The notes beneath the pieces are model-generated. The model was given only the letters and a program-made list of their open reading frames with translations. It had not been told where the DNA came from and ran no database searches. Below, one piece after another: positions 34,324 through 44,092 of a DNA stretch of 64,000 bases. The stretch's first letter is position 1. Each line of letters begins with the position of its first letter. The DNA is from Arthrobacter bussei (GTDB lineage: Bacteria; Actinomycetota; Actinomycetes; Actinomycetales; Micrococcaceae), in NCBI RefSeq assembly GCF_009377195.2, contig NZ_VJXX01000001.1, forward strand, positions 1,178,001 to 1,242,000, read 5' to 3'. Made by a program: the position numbers and the translations under genes.

Positions 34324-37322
34324 GGCCGTGCTCCCTCGACCTCGGTGGCGGGTGGGACGAGGGCGTCGGACCCGGTGTCCTCGGCGACAGGGTCGTCCGA
34401 CTCCGCGCGTTCGTCGATCTCCGATCCGAGGCTCCGCAGGACATCGAGGACCAGGCCGACGACGATGATGTAGACGCCGATGTCGAAGATGGTGGACGTC
34501 ACGAACTTCACGTCGCCGAAGACGGGCAGCCAGAACTCGAGGATGTAGCTCTCCAGCACGGCCCCGCCGAGGAACAGGGGCCCGATCGCCGTCAGGGTCA
34601 CGATCGCGAGGCCGGCGCCGAGGAGGGTCCCGGCGCTCACCGGGCTGGCCTCCGCCAGTTCGAACCGTCCGCCCGCCAGGTACCGGATGGCCAGGGCGAG
34701 CCCCGCGGTGAGGCCGCCGGCGAAGCCACCGCCGGGGAGGTTGTGCCCGGCGATCAGCAGGTAGACCGAGAGCACGATGATCGTGTGGAAGAGCAGCCGC
34801 GTGATGACCTCGAAGATGATGGAGCGCCGCTCAGCGGCGAGGGTCCGCCCCGCGACGAGCCAGGGATCACGGCTGACGTCCGCGAACCTCACCGCGAGGG
34901 CACGCGCGGCACCGGCCCGCCCACCGGCGTCGAGCGGTTCCTGCCCGCGGTCCACCGAGCCGTCCTCGACGCCGTCGGCCCGGCGCCGCTTGTCCCCCCG
35001 GCCGCGGACGAAGATGAGGCTCGCGATGCCGGTCGCCGCGATGGCGAGCACGGTGATCTCGCCGAGGGTGTCCCATGCCCGGATGTCGACCAGGAGCACG
35101 TTGACGGCATTCGCGCCGCCGCCGTCGTCGTAGGCCATGCCGGGGTAGGCGATCGAGATCGGAGCGGCGTTCCGGGAGGCCATCGCCGACATCGCGATGA
35201 CGGCCATGATGCCGCCGAAGGCGATCCCGAGGCCTGCCCGCAGCAGCCGGTGCCGGCTCTCCGAGCGATTCCACAGCCGGGCGGGCAGGGAGCGCAGGGC
35301 CAGGACGAAGGCGACCAGCACGATCGTCTCGACGAGCATCTGCGTCAGGGCGAGGTCCGGCGCTCCGTGGAGGGCATAGATGATCGCCATCCCGTAGCCC
35401 GTGATGCCCACCATGAGCACCGCCATGAAGCGCTTGGTGGCGCGGAGCGCGGCGACGATGCCGACCAGGATCGCGGTCGCCGCCACGACCTGGGCCGGCG
35501 AATCCGCGATGCGGAAGCCTTCCGGCATGGGCGCGTCGAAGACGATCAGGGCCGTGAGCGGCGTGAGAACGGCCGTGGTGAGGATGACGAAGAGATAGAA
35601 GGCGAGGGAGCCGCGCTGCGTCCGCCCGGTCACGCCCACCGCGACGTCGTCGAGCACGCCGATGGTGGAGCGGTACACCACCTCGGCATCACGAGCGGAC
35701 GGCAGGCGCCCCTGCAGACGCTCGAAGGGACCGCGGACGAGGTACAGGGCGGTACCGGCAGCGATGGTGACGACCGAGAGCAGGAGGGGGAGGTTGAATC
35801 CGTGCCACAGCGCCAGGTGCGCCGTGTCACCCCCGACGGGGAAGAGCGAGGCGTAGGGCTGGATCACGGCGTCGAGCGGGAGCGGCCACACACCGAACAG
35901 CACGGACGCCACTGCGAGGACGGCGGGCGCCAGGAGGAAGGAGGTGCGGACGCGCGTGAAATCGGTCCGTGGTACGCCGTGCTTGAGGGCGAAGGCGCCC
36001 CAGACGAAGCGGGCGCTGTAGGCGAAGGTGAGGACGGACCCGAGGACGATCCCCCCCAGCAGGAGGGTGCCGACCACGCCGTCCTCCGCCCGGTGCACGA
36101 AGGCCTCGAGAACCGATTCCTTGGCGACGAACCCGAGCAGAGGCGGCACGCCGGCCATCGATCCGGCAGCCACGAGCGCGACGGCGAACAGGGCCGGTGA
36201 GGTGGACCCGACGCCGGACAGCACGCGCAGGTCACGCGTCCCGGACTGGTGGTCGATGATCCCGACCACCAGGAACAGGGTCGCCTTGAAGAAGCCGTGG
36301 GCGAGCACCAGTCCGAGGCCCGCGAGGGCACCGTCCTGCCCGCCGAGCCCCACGACCATGACGAGGAAACCGAGCTGGCTGACCGTGCCGTAGGCCAGCA
36401 CGAGCTTGAGGTCGTGCTGGCGGAGCGCCCGCCACCCGCCGAGGAGCATGGTGGTCATCCCGAGCACGAGGATGAGCGGGTACCAGAAGGCCGTCTCGCC
36501 GAAGCCCGGGGCGAAGCGAGCCACGAGGAAGACCCCGGCCTTGACCATCGCGGCGGCGTGCAGGTAGGCGCTGACCGGCGTGGGCGCGGCCATGGCGCCC
36601 GGCAACCAGAAATGGAAGGGCACGAGTGCCGACTTCGTGATGGCGCCGACCAGGACCAGCGCGATGGCGACGTCGATGATGGTCCCGCGCGACACCAGGT
36701 CCGCCGACGAGGCGAGGATCTCCGAGACGCGGTAGGTCCCTGCGGTCTGGCCGATCATCACGAGGCCCACGAGCATCGCCAGTCCGCCGAACGTGGTGAT
36801 GATGAGCGCCTGCAGTGCCGACCGCCGCGCTGAGAGCCGATGCCGCGAGTAGCCGATCAGCAGGTAGGAGAGGATGGTCGTCAGTTCCCAGAAGATGAAC
36901 ATGAGGATCAGGTCGTCGGCCAGGACCAGCCCGAACATCGATGCGGCGAACGCGAGCAGCTGGGCACCGAAGGCACCGACGTCGGGATCGTCGCTCTTGA
37001 AGTAGCGCGCACAGTAGAACAGCACGAGGGCGCCCACGCCGAGAATGAGGATGCAGAGCACGGCGGCCAGCGCGTCGAGGCGGAAGGCCAGCTCGAGCTG
37101 GAGGCTGGGTATCCAGGGCACCGTGAGCGACGGCGGTGCGCCACTGGCGCCGTCGAGGGCCTCCTGGTCGGAGCGCAGCACCGCGGGCAGCTGCACGAGG
37201 AGCCAGACGAAGCCGCCCGCAGGAGCGGCTGCGAGGACGAAGAACGCCGACCTGCCAAGCCGGGCGAAGAGCGCAGGCGCCACGAGCGCACCGGCGAACA
37301 TCACAATCAGCACGGTGAGCAT
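34320..37322 (-). CDS. mrpA: Mrp Na+/H+ antiporter subunit A fused with B
   Basis: A 1000-residue protein, the largest in the window. The first about 780 residues are MrpA, NuoL-like with about 20 helices, including LVLADDLILMFIFWELTTIL, KSALVPFHFWLPGAMAAPTP and HGAPDLALTQMLVETI. The C-terminal part (about 830-960) is an MrpB domain (HNLPGGGFAGGLTAGLALAI). The A-B fusion explains the absence of a separate mrpB. First gene of a six-gene, fully overlapping operon; its promoter should lie in the 140-bp gap to the MFS gene. Confidence 0.95.
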   Translation of the reverse strand: MLTVLIVMFAGALVAPALFARLGRSAFFVLAAAPAGGFVWLLVQLPAVLRSDQEALDGASGAPPSLTVPWIPSLQLELAFRLDALAAVLCILILGVGALVLFYCARYFKSDDPDVGAFGAQLLAFAASMFGLVLADDLILMFIFWELTTILSYLLIGYSRHRLSARRSALQALIITTFGGLAMLVGLVMIGQTAGTYRVSEILASSADLVSRGTIIDVAIALVLVGAITKSALVPFHFWLPGAMAAPTPVSAYLHAAAMVKAGVFLVARFAPGFGETAFWYPLILVLGMTTMLLGGWRALRQHDLKLVLAYGTVSQLGFLVMVVGLGGQDGALAGLGLVLAHGFFKATLFLVVGIIDHQSGTRDLRVLSGVGSTSPALFAVALVAAGSMAGVPPLLGFVAKESVLEAFVHRAEDGVVGTLLLGGIVLGSVLTFAYSARFVWGAFALKHGVPRTDFTRVRTSFLLAPAVLAVASVLFGVWPLPLDAVIQPYASLFPVGGDTAHLALWHGFNLPLLLSVVTIAAGTALYLVRGPFERLQGRLPSARDAEVVYRSTIGVLDDVAVGVTGRTQRGSLAFYLFVILTTAVLTPLTALIVFDAPMPEGFRIADSPAQVVAATAILVGIVAALRATKRFMAVLMVGITGYGMAIIYALHGAPDLALTQMLVETIVLVAFVLALRSLPARLWNRSESRHRLLRAGLGIAFGGIMAVIAMSAMASRNAAPISIAYPGMAYDDGGGANAVNVLLVDIRAWDTLGEITVLAIAATGIASLIFVRGRGDKRRRADGVEDGSVDRGQEPLDAGGRAGAARALAVRFADVSRDPWLVAGRTLAAERRSIIFEVITRLLFHTIIVLSVYLLIAGHNLPGGGFAGGLTAGLALAIRYLAGGRFELAEASPVSAGTLLGAGLAIVTLTAIGPLFLGGAVLESYILEFWLPVFGDVKFVTSTIFDIGVYIIVVGLVLDVLRSLGSEIDERAESDDPVAEDTGSDALVPPATEVEGARP

Positions 37323-37360
37323 GGGGTCTCGATCTTCCGGTGGCGGTCGGTCGGGCTTCT

Positions 37361-37376
37361 CCAGTCTATCGACTGG
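37361..37376. promoter_or_regulatory. 16-bp palindrome between mrpA and the MFS gene
   Basis: CCAGTC, four bases, GACTGG: perfect 6-bp arms in a short AT-richer part of the divergent gap. It lies 39 bases before the mrpA start and 87 before the MFS start, a position suited to an operator. No protein can be named. Confidence 0.35.
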
Positions 37377-37462
37377 AATTGGTCAAAGCTTCCCCTGTCC
37401 CCGACGCGCCCCCTGCTGCGACGCTCCTGTGATAGAGGTCATGCGGCGCTAGCATTCAGCTC

Positions 37463-38851
37463 ATGAGCACCTACCAGCAGGTCCCTCAGCCTGCCGACAT
37501 CCCCGAACCCCTGCCGTCCGCCGGCACCGGTCGCATCTTCAGCAGGCCGGTCCTCGCCTGGGCGTCGTGGGACTGGGGCTCCGCGGCCTTCAACGCCGTC
37601 ATGACCACCTTCGTCTTCACCGTCTACCTCACGTCCGAGGCGTTCGGCGGCGAGGAGCGCGCATCGCAGGTCCTCGGCTGGGGTCTCGCCGGCGCCGGCC
37701 TGCTGATCGCCCTGCTCGCCCCGGTCACCGGGCAGCGATCCGACTCCGGAGGCCGCCGCAAGCTATGGCTCGGCGTGAACAGCCTGATCGTCGCGGTCCT
37801 CACGGCGCTCTGCTTCTTCGTCTTCCCGAGCCCCGGCATGCTGATCCTCGGAGTGGCGCTGATCGCCGCCGCCAACATCTTCTTCGAGTTCGCCGGCGTC
37901 AACTACAACGCGATGCTGACGCAGATCTCCACGCCGGCCACCATAGGACGCGTGAGCGGCTTCGGCTGGGCCATGGGCTACGTCGGCGGCATCGTGGCCC
38001 TCGTCGTCGTGCTCGTGGTGTTCATCCAGCCGGTCGTCGACTGGGCCGGGGCTTCGAGTGAGAACGGGCTGAACATCAGGCTCGTAGCAGTGTTCTCCGC
38101 CCTGTGGTTCGCGGCCTTCGCACTGCCCGTGATGTTCGCCGTGCCGGAGGTGCCACGGCGGGCCAGGGCCGCGCAGCTCGGATTCCTGGCCTCCTACGGG
38201 CTGCTCGTGCGCCGGGTGAGGACCATCTACCGCGAGAGTCCCCACACCATCTACTTCCTCCTCGCGAGCGCCATCTTCCGGGACGGGCTCGCGGCCGTCT
38301 TCACGTTCGGCGGCATCCTCGCGGCGGGCGCCTTCGGCTTCTCGGCGAGCATGGTGATCGTGTTCGCCATCGCTGCGAATGTCATCGCCGCGGTCGGAGC
38401 GGTGGTCGGCGGTTTCCTGGACGACCGCATCGGACCCAAGCGCGTCATCATCGGAGCGCTGGTCGGCCTGCTGGTCGCGGGGTCGGCGATCCTCCTGCTC
38501 GGCACCGCGACGTATTCCTTCTTCGGCATGCAATGGACGTCCGACACCACGTTCTGGGTCTTCGGGCTGCTGCTGACGCTCTTCGTGGGGCCGGCGCAGG
38601 CCTCGTCGCGCGCCTACCTCGCGCGGCTCGCCCCTGTCGGGGACGAGGGCGAGCTGTTCGGCCTCTATGCGACCACCGGCAGGGCCGTGAGCTTCCTCGC
38701 GCCGACCCTGTTCGCCCTCTGCATCGGGCTCTTCGGGTCCCAGCTGTACGGCGTGATCGGGATCCTCGTGGTCCTGCTCGCCGGACTCCTCGTGCTCCTG
38801 CCGGTCAAGCCGCCCGCACAGGTGACGCGCGCCGTCGTGCCCGAGGCGTAG
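37463..38851 (+). CDS. UMF1/Atg22-family MFS transporter
   Basis: A 462-residue protein with 12 hydrophobic helices. The N-terminal ASWDWGSAAFNAVMTTFVFT is the diagnostic WxxYDWxxSAF block of the UMF1/Atg22 family. A cytoplasmic loop separates helices 6 and 7, and VGGFLDDRIGPKRVIIGAL is the MFS A-motif repeat. Substrate unknown; eukaryotic Atg22 exports amino acids from vacuoles. Divergent from the Mrp operon and convergent with dcd. Confidence 0.88.
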   Translation: MSTYQQVPQPADIPEPLPSAGTGRIFSRPVLAWASWDWGSAAFNAVMTTFVFTVYLTSEAFGGEERASQVLGWGLAGAGLLIALLAPVTGQRSDSGGRRKLWLGVNSLIVAVLTALCFFVFPSPGMLILGVALIAAANIFFEFAGVNYNAMLTQISTPATIGRVSGFGWAMGYVGGIVALVVVLVVFIQPVVDWAGASSENGLNIRLVAVFSALWFAAFALPVMFAVPEVPRRARAAQLGFLASYGLLVRRVRTIYRESPHTIYFLLASAIFRDGLAAVFTFGGILAAGAFGFSASMVIVFAIAANVIAAVGAVVGGFLDDRIGPKRVIIGALVGLLVAGSAILLLGTATYSFFGMQWTSDTTFWVFGLLLTLFVGPAQASSRAYLARLAPVGDEGELFGLYATTGRAVSFLAPTLFALCIGLFGSQLYGVIGILVVLLAGLLVLLPVKPPAQVTRAVVPEA

Positions 38852-38888
38852 CCGCAGATCGGGGCACGGTGCGGCCGGGACGGGCCGC

Positions 38889-39464
38889 CTAGATGTCGGT
38901 GCGGTGGAAGTTCAGGTGGCTGCGTGACGCCGTCGGGCCCCGCTGCCCCTGGTAGCGGTTGCCGTACTCACCTGAGCCGTAGGGGTGCTCGGCGGGCGAG
39001 GTCAGCTTGAAGAAGCACAGCTGCCCGATCTTGGAGCCCGGCCACAGCTTGATCGGCAGCGTCGCCATGTTGGACAGTTCCAGGGTCACGTGGCCGGAGA
39101 AGCCGGGATCGATGAAGCCGGCCGTCGAATGGGTCAGGAGTCCCAGGCGACCGAGCGAGGACTTGCCTTCGAGCCGGGCCGCGATGTCGTCCGGCAGGGT
39201 CACGGTCTCGTAGGTGGACCCGAGCACGAACTCGCCGGGATGCAGGATGAAGGGCTCATCGGGAGCCACCTCGACGAGGCGCGTGAGATCCGGCTGGTCC
39301 TCCGCCGGATCGATGTGCGCGTACTTGTGGTTGTCGAAGAGCCGGAAGTAGCGGTCGATCCGCACGTCGACGCTGGAGGGCTGCACCATGAGCGGATCGT
39401 GCGGCTCGAGGACGATCCGGTGGGCGGCGATTTCTGCTCGGATGTCGCGGTCTGAGATCAGCAC
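38889..39464 (-). CDS. dcd: dCTP deaminase (Dcd)
   Basis: A 191-residue trimeric dUTPase-fold enzyme. Conserved blocks are [32 protein letters not shown], and the C-terminal [11 protein letters not shown] that closes over the substrate. It deaminates dCTP; actinobacterial members may be the bifunctional type yielding dUMP directly, which cannot be decided by eye. Length is normal. Stands alone, convergent with the MFS gene. Confidence 0.95.
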   Translation of the reverse strand: MLISDRDIRAEIAAHRIVLEPHDPLMVQPSSVDVRIDRYFRLFDNHKYAHIDPAEDQPDLTRLVEVAPDEPFILHPGEFVLGSTYETVTLPDDIAARLEGKSSLGRLGLLTHSTAGFIDPGFSGHVTLELSNMATLPIKLWPGSKIGQLCFFKLTSPAEHPYGSGEYGNRYQGQRGPTASRSHLNFHRTDI

Positions 39465-39541
39465 CGTCCAAAACTACCAGCCGCGCCGCGGGTGCCAGGC
39501 GCGTCGGCGATGGGGCGTCGACCGCGGCCCCGACGGCGCCG

Positions 39542-40396
39542 TCAGCGGCCGATCTCGGTGCGCACCGCGAAGAGCTCCGGGAAGAACGTGAGCTCCAGGG
39601 CACGCTGGAGGAACCCGACGCCGGACGATCCTCCCGTGCCCCTCTTGAAGCCGATGGTGCGGGCCACGGTCTTCAGGTGGCGGAAGCGCCACAGCTGGAA
39701 GTTGTCCTCGAGGTCCACCAGCTCCTCACACGCCTCGTAGATGTCCCAGTGTGCGGCGGCGTCCTCGTACACCTGCTTGTACACGGCGACGAGGTCCGGG
39801 CTGAACACGTGGGCCAGACGGACGTCGCGATGCAGGAGCTCATCCGGGACCGGATACCCGCGCCTGGCCAGCAGGGCGATGAACTCGTCGTAGATGCTGC
39901 TCTGCCCGAGGAGTTCCGCCAGCAGGGCCTGCGCTGCAGGATCGGCGTGGAACACGTCGACCATGGCGGCGTTCTTGTTGCCGAGGAGGAACTCGACGGC
40001 GCGGTACTGGTAGGACTGGAAACCGCTCGAGGCGCCCAGGTCCCCGCGGAACTCGGCGTACTCGGAGGGCGTGAGCGTCGCAAGCACGGACCACTGCTCC
40101 GTCAGCGAGCGCTGGATGTGCTTGATGCGGGCGATCCCCTTCATCGCCGCCCGCAGATCATCCGCCTGCAGGTGCAGCCGCACGGCCCGCAGTTCATGCA
40201 GCACCAGCTTCAGCCACAGCTCGGAGGTCTGGTGCTGGATGATGAACAGCATCTCGTCGTGGTGCTCGGGCGAGCTCACGGGGTGCTGCGCGTCGAGCAG
40301 CTTCCCGAGTTCCAGGTAGGAGCCGTAGCTCATCCTGTCCGAAAAATCCCGTTCGATCCCCTGCTCCAGGTCGCGGGTATTCCGCTGCACGCTCAT
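39542..40396 (-). CDS. kynA: Tryptophan 2,3-dioxygenase
   Basis: A 284-residue heme dioxygenase opening the indole ring of tryptophan to N-formylkynurenine. The family blocks [45 protein letters not shown] and [20 protein letters not shown] are present, the last containing the heme-ligand His. Length matches bacterial enzymes. No kynU or formamidase gene is adjacent, so the rest of the pathway must be elsewhere. Confidence 0.95.
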   Translation of the reverse strand: MSVQRNTRDLEQGIERDFSDRMSYGSYLELGKLLDAQHPVSSPEHHDEMLFIIQHQTSELWLKLVLHELRAVRLHLQADDLRAAMKGIARIKHIQRSLTEQWSVLATLTPSEYAEFRGDLGASSGFQSYQYRAVEFLLGNKNAAMVDVFHADPAAQALLAELLGQSSIYDEFIALLARRGYPVPDELLHRDVRLAHVFSPDLVAVYKQVYEDAAAHWDIYEACEELVDLEDNFQLWRFRHLKTVARTIGFKRGTGGSSGVGFLQRALELTFFPELFAVRTEIGR

Positions 40397-40475
40397 CCGG
40401 CAAGACTACGTGCCACAGGGTGGGCCCGAATGTCGGACCACGGGTCTACGGTGGGACCAATTCGAGGAGGCCCCC

Positions 40476-41525
40476 ATGCAGAGAATCCACTGCGGCATCG
40501 TCCCGCCACACCTGCTCACCAGGCTCGCTGCACTGCAGGACCCGCGCCTCTCGGGGGCGTCCAGCGCCGCGCGGCACGCCCTCCTGGAACTGGACCCGGT
40601 CCTCCGCGAGCGGTCCGAGGCCCTGCGCGCTCCGGTGCGTCGCGGCTCGGCGATCGCCGGCAGCCTGACCCGCCGCATCCACGACGCAGGCGGTCGGGAG
40701 GAGCTCCCCGGCGAGGTCGTCCGTGCGGAGGGAGCACCCGCCACCGGTGATGTCGCCGCGGACGAGGCCTACGACGGGCTCGGGTCCACCTACCGCCTGT
40801 TCAGCGAGGAGTACGGGCGATCCTCGATCGACGGCGCAGGGAAGCGCCTCGATGCCACCGTGCACTACGGCTCCAACTACGACAACGCCTTCTGGGACGG
40901 CGAGCGCATGGTCTTCGGTGACGGTGACGGCGAGATCTTCGGCCGCTTCACGGCGTCGCTCACGGTCATCAGCCACGAACTCACGCACGGCTTCACCCAG
41001 TACTCCACCAATCTCGAGTACCAGGGCCAGTCGGGCGCCCTCAACGAGTCACTCTCCGACGTCTTCGGCGTGCTCGTGGAACAGCGCGATCTCGGGCAGG
41101 ACGCGGCATCGGCCGCCTGGCTCGTCGGGGCGGGCATCTTCACCCCCTCGGTGCGCGGCGAGGCGCTGCGCTCACTGAAGGCACCGGGCACCGCCTACGA
41201 CGACGACGTCCTCGGCAAGGACCCCCAGCCCGCCACCATGGCGGACTACGTCGAGACGACGTCGGACAACGGAGGCGTGCACATCAACTCCGGCATCCCC
41301 AACCACGCGTTCTACCTCGCCGCCACCGCGCTGGGCGGCGAGGCGTGGACGGGCGTGGGGCGCGTCTGGTACGACGCCGTACTGAGCGGCACCATCCCCC
41401 CGGACTGTGATTTCCCCACCTTCGCGCAGGCCACGCAGGACGCCGCGGGTCGACGCTTCGGCGTGGACAGCCGCGAAGCCGGTGCCGTCGCGGAGGCATG
41501 GACCCGGGTCGGCGTCCTGCGGTGA
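40476..41525 (+). CDS. M4 family metalloprotease of the protealysin type
   Basis: A 349-residue thermolysin-family protease. The zinc motif HELTH lies at 167-171 with the third ligand Glu in NESLSD near 191, and the catalytic His region reads GGVHINSGIPNHAFYLAA. The short N-terminal propeptide begins with IHCGIVPPHLL, the protealysin-type precursor motif. There is no signal peptide. GAGGAGG precedes the ATG at 40476. It overlaps the emfourin-type inhibitor gene (GTGA), as in known protealysin-emfourin operons. Confidence 0.92.
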   Translation: MQRIHCGIVPPHLLTRLAALQDPRLSGASSAARHALLELDPVLRERSEALRAPVRRGSAIAGSLTRRIHDAGGREELPGEVVRAEGAPATGDVAADEAYDGLGSTYRLFSEEYGRSSIDGAGKRLDATVHYGSNYDNAFWDGERMVFGDGDGEIFGRFTASLTVISHELTHGFTQYSTNLEYQGQSGALNESLSDVFGVLVEQRDLGQDAASAAWLVGAGIFTPSVRGEALRSLKAPGTAYDDDVLGKDPQPATMADYVETTSDNGGVHINSGIPNHAFYLAATALGGEAWTGVGRVWYDAVLSGTIPPDCDFPTFAQATQDAAGRRFGVDSREAGAVAEAWTRVGVLR

Positions 41526-41929
41526 GGATCGAGATCACGCGCTCCGGCGGATTCGGCGGCATCACGCGCACCTGGAGTCTCGAGGTGAGCCGCACGGAGG
41601 CGGAGCAGCGCTGGCTTCCCCTGGCCGAGGCGGAGGCCGGTGCGGCGACGGATGCCAGACGCGCGGATGCCGGACGGGCGGATGCGACCGGGCCGCTGGT
41701 CGACCGCGCGCAGACCGCTTCGGGGGCGGGTCCCGGAGAAGCAGCAGCGCCCGCGTCGCGCACCCCTGAGCGCGGGCCGGGCCAGCAGCGGGACCGCTTC
41801 ACCTACCGCATCTCCATCGGCTACACCGAGGTCACGGTCAGCGAGGGGCGCCTCGACGAATCCTGGCGCGAACTGATCGAGCGGGCACGGGCGGAAGGGA
41901 CGGACGGCGCCGGTCACGGCCCGCCCTGA
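41522..41929 (+). CDS. Emfourin-like protealysin inhibitor
   Basis: A 135-residue protein starting GTG and overlapping the protease stop by four bases. The N-terminus ITRSGGFGGITRTWSLEV and the C-terminal TYRISIGYTEVTVSEGRL match emfourin, the small protein that inhibits the adjacent M4 protease. The two parts are separated by an Ala/Arg/Gly-rich insert of about 55 residues (about 40-95) that is absent from the short family members. Coupled translation suggests the inhibitor protects the cell from the protease. Confidence 0.8.
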   Translation: MRIEITRSGGFGGITRTWSLEVSRTEAEQRWLPLAEAEAGAATDARRADAGRADATGPLVDRAQTASGAGPGEAAAPASRTPERGPGQQRDRFTYRISIGYTEVTVSEGRLDESWRELIERARAEGTDGAGHGPP

Positions 41930-41966
41930 GACTGTTGTAAGGTGATGGAGCGGTTTCAACTGCCGT

Positions 41967-42037
41967 GCGGGCGTAGCTCAATGGTAGAGCGCTAGCTTCC
42001 CAAGCTCGATACGCGGGTTCGATTCCCGTCGCCCGCT
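41967..42037 (+). tRNA. tRNA-Gly (anticodon CCC)
   Basis: A cloverleaf can be drawn fully: acceptor GCGGGCG paired with CGCCCGC, D-stem GCTC/GAGC, anticodon loop TTCCCAA giving CCC, T-arm GCGGG TTCGATT CCCGT, discriminator T. No CCA is encoded. The anticodon stem CTAGC/GCTCG has one mismatch, T28 against C42. 71 nt without the added CCA. Confidence 0.93.
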
Positions 42038-42134
42038 CTCGTCCTTCCCGGACGCCTTCCGTCCGTGTCCTCGTGTGCGCAAGGACACCCCTCCCTCCCC
42101 GTCCCGGGCCCGGCATCGGCAGTATCCTTGAGCG

Positions 42135-42566
42135 GTGAATCGCACCATGTTCAAGTCCAAGATCCACCGCGCCACCGTCACCCACGCGGACCTGCACTAC
42201 GTGGGCTCGGTCACCGTGGACCTCGATCTCCTGGAAGCCGCGGACATCCTGCCCGGCGAACTGGTGTCGATCGTCGACATCACCAACGGTGCGCGGCTGG
42301 AGACCTACACCATCGCCGGCGAGCGCGGCTCGGGCGTTCTGGGCATCAACGGTGCAGCCGCCCACCTCGTCCACCGCGGGGACCTCGTCATCCTCATCAC
42401 CTACGCGCAGATGACCACCGAGGAAGCACGCTCCTTCCTGCCCACCGTGGTGCACGTGGATGCGGACAACGCGATCGTCGAGCTCGGCACCGACCCCGCG
42501 GAAGCCGTGACCGCCGGTATGGAGCGGCCCCCCTTCGCCCTCGACAACTCGGCACTGCCCGCCTGA
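42135..42566 (+). CDS. panD: Aspartate 1-decarboxylase
   Basis: A 143-residue pyruvoyl enzyme making beta-alanine for pantothenate. It begins [20 protein letters not shown], and the self-cleavage site is Gly24-Ser25 in HYVGSVTVD, which generates the pyruvoyl group. The [18 protein letters not shown] and [12 protein letters not shown] blocks are standard. The GTG at 42135 gives the MNRTM start usual in actinobacteria; an ATG four codons on is possible. A C-terminal extension of about 20 residues has no special features. Confidence 0.95.
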   Translation: MNRTMFKSKIHRATVTHADLHYVGSVTVDLDLLEAADILPGELVSIVDITNGARLETYTIAGERGSGVLGINGAAAHLVHRGDLVILITYAQMTTEEARSFLPTVVHVDADNAIVELGTDPAEAVTAGMERPPFALDNSALPA

Positions 42567-42695
42567 GGGCTGCTCCCCACCTCCGTTCGCCGTACCGGCG
42601 ACGACGCACGCGCATCCCGCTTTCCCTGCATGCTCACCCGTTGCACGATCATCAGTCCCGCCTAGCGATTTGTGACGGCAGGGCTTAGGGTCAAA

Positions 42696-42709
42696 AAGCA
42701 AGCTTGCTT
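42696..42709. promoter_or_regulatory. 14-bp perfect palindrome upstream of the sugar ABC operon
   Basis: AAGCAAGCTTGCTT is a perfect palindrome 63 bases before the binding-protein start, inside the only AT-rich part of this intergenic region. Its position suits an operator for a sugar-responsive (for example LacI-type) repressor. No regulator gene is adjacent, and the sequence does not match the usual LacI central CG. Confidence 0.45.
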
Positions 42710-42772
42710 AGGCTGTCGATTCGCGTGAACCGTCAGCCGGGTTGTCTACGAGGATGTGGAGGCTCGGTACGA

Positions 42773-44092
42773 ATGCCGATAAGTCGAAGAACACGCAGTG
42801 TCGTGAACAGCCGTCGCAAGGCGGCCGTCGTGGCGGGCATGATGATGGGCACGCTCGTGATGAGCGGATGCGGGCCCGCACAGTCGGACAACGCGCTGAC
42901 CTGGTACATCAACCCGGACGCGGGCGGGCAGGCCGCGATCGCGCAGAAATGCAGCGAGGAGTCCGGCGGCCGCTACACCATCGAGACCTCGCTCCTCCCC
43001 AGTGATGCCGCCTCCCAGCGCGAGCAGCTCGCACGGCGTCTCGCCGCGGGTGACAGCTCGCTCGACATCATGAGTCTCGATCCCCCGTTCATCCCCGAAC
43101 TGGCCGAACCGGGCTTCCTCGCGCCCGTGCCGGACGACGTCGCCCAGAGCACCACCGAGAACGTGGTGGAGGGCGCCCTCGCCGGCGCCACCTGGAAGGA
43201 CGAGCTCGTCACCGTCCCGTTCTGGGCCAACACCCAGATCATGTGGTACCGGAAGTCCGTGGCCGAGGCCGCGGGCCTCGACATGAGCAAGCCGGTCACC
43301 TGGGACCAGATCATGGAGGCGGCCCGGACGCAGGACAAGTCGCTCGGTGTGCAGGGCGCCCAGGCGGAATCCATGACGGTCTGGGTCAACGCGCTGGTCG
43401 AGTCCGCGGGCGGGTCCATCATCGTGGATCCCGAGGCCACCGCGGACACCATCGAGCTCGGGCTCGACTCCGATGCGGGCAAGGCGGCGGCAGACGTCAT
43501 CTCCACCATCGGCAAGGACGGACTGGGCGGGGCAGGCCTGCCCACCCAGGACGAGAACGGGTCCCTCATCGCCTTCCAGGGCGACTCGGGCTCCTTCATG
43601 GTCAACTACCCCTTCGTCTGGCCGGCCACCACCGCGGCCGTCGAGGCGGGGACCCTGGACCAGGCGGTCCTCGACGACATCGGGTGGGGCGTCTTCCCCA
43701 GGATGTCCGAGGATCAGGAGTCCGCTCCCCCGCTCGGCGGCATCAACCTCGGCGTGGGCGCCGAGAGCGATAATCCGGAGCTCGCCTACGAAGCCGTCCA
43801 GTGCATCGTCTCGGTCGAGAACCAGTCCGAGTACTTCGTGACCAACGGCAACCCGCCGTCCAACACGGAGGCGTACGAGGACCCGCGCATCGAGGAGAGC
43901 TTCCCGATGGCGGAGACCATCAGGGATTCCCTCCAGGTCGCAGCCCCCCGTCCCCAGACCCCGTTCTACAACGAGGTCTCCACCGGCATCCAGCAGACCT
44001 GGGCACCGCCGTCCGCCGTCGATCCGGAGAACACCCCGGAGACGTCGAGCAACTTCATCACATCGGTCCTCAGAGGGGAGCAACTCCTGTGA
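42773..44092 (+). CDS. Sugar ABC transporter substrate-binding lipoprotein (LpqY-like)
   Basis: A 439-residue family-1 solute-binding protein. Twin arginines near the N-terminus (ISRRTRS, then NSRRKAA) precede a hydrophobic stretch and the lipobox VMSGC, so it may be exported as a folded lipoprotein. The mature part resembles mycobacterial trehalose-binding LpqY: LTWYINPDAGGQ, REQLARRLAAGDSSLDIMSL, NTQIMWYRKS, GGINLGVGAESDNPELAYEA. GGAGG lies ten bases before the ATG at 42773. First gene of the operon; trehalose or a related disaccharide is the likely substrate. Confidence 0.85.
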   Translation: MPISRRTRSVVNSRRKAAVVAGMMMGTLVMSGCGPAQSDNALTWYINPDAGGQAAIAQKCSEESGGRYTIETSLLPSDAASQREQLARRLAAGDSSLDIMSLDPPFIPELAEPGFLAPVPDDVAQSTTENVVEGALAGATWKDELVTVPFWANTQIMWYRKSVAEAAGLDMSKPVTWDQIMEAARTQDKSLGVQGAQAESMTVWVNALVESAGGSIIVDPEATADTIELGLDSDAGKAAADVISTIGKDGLGGAGLPTQDENGSLIAFQGDSGSFMVNYPFVWPATTAAVEAGTLDQAVLDDIGWGVFPRMSEDQESAPPLGGINLGVGAESDNPELAYEAVQCIVSVENQSEYFVTNGNPPSNTEAYEDPRIEESFPMAETIRDSLQVAAPRPQTPFYNEVSTGIQQTWAPPSAVDPENTPETSSNFITSVLRGEQLL

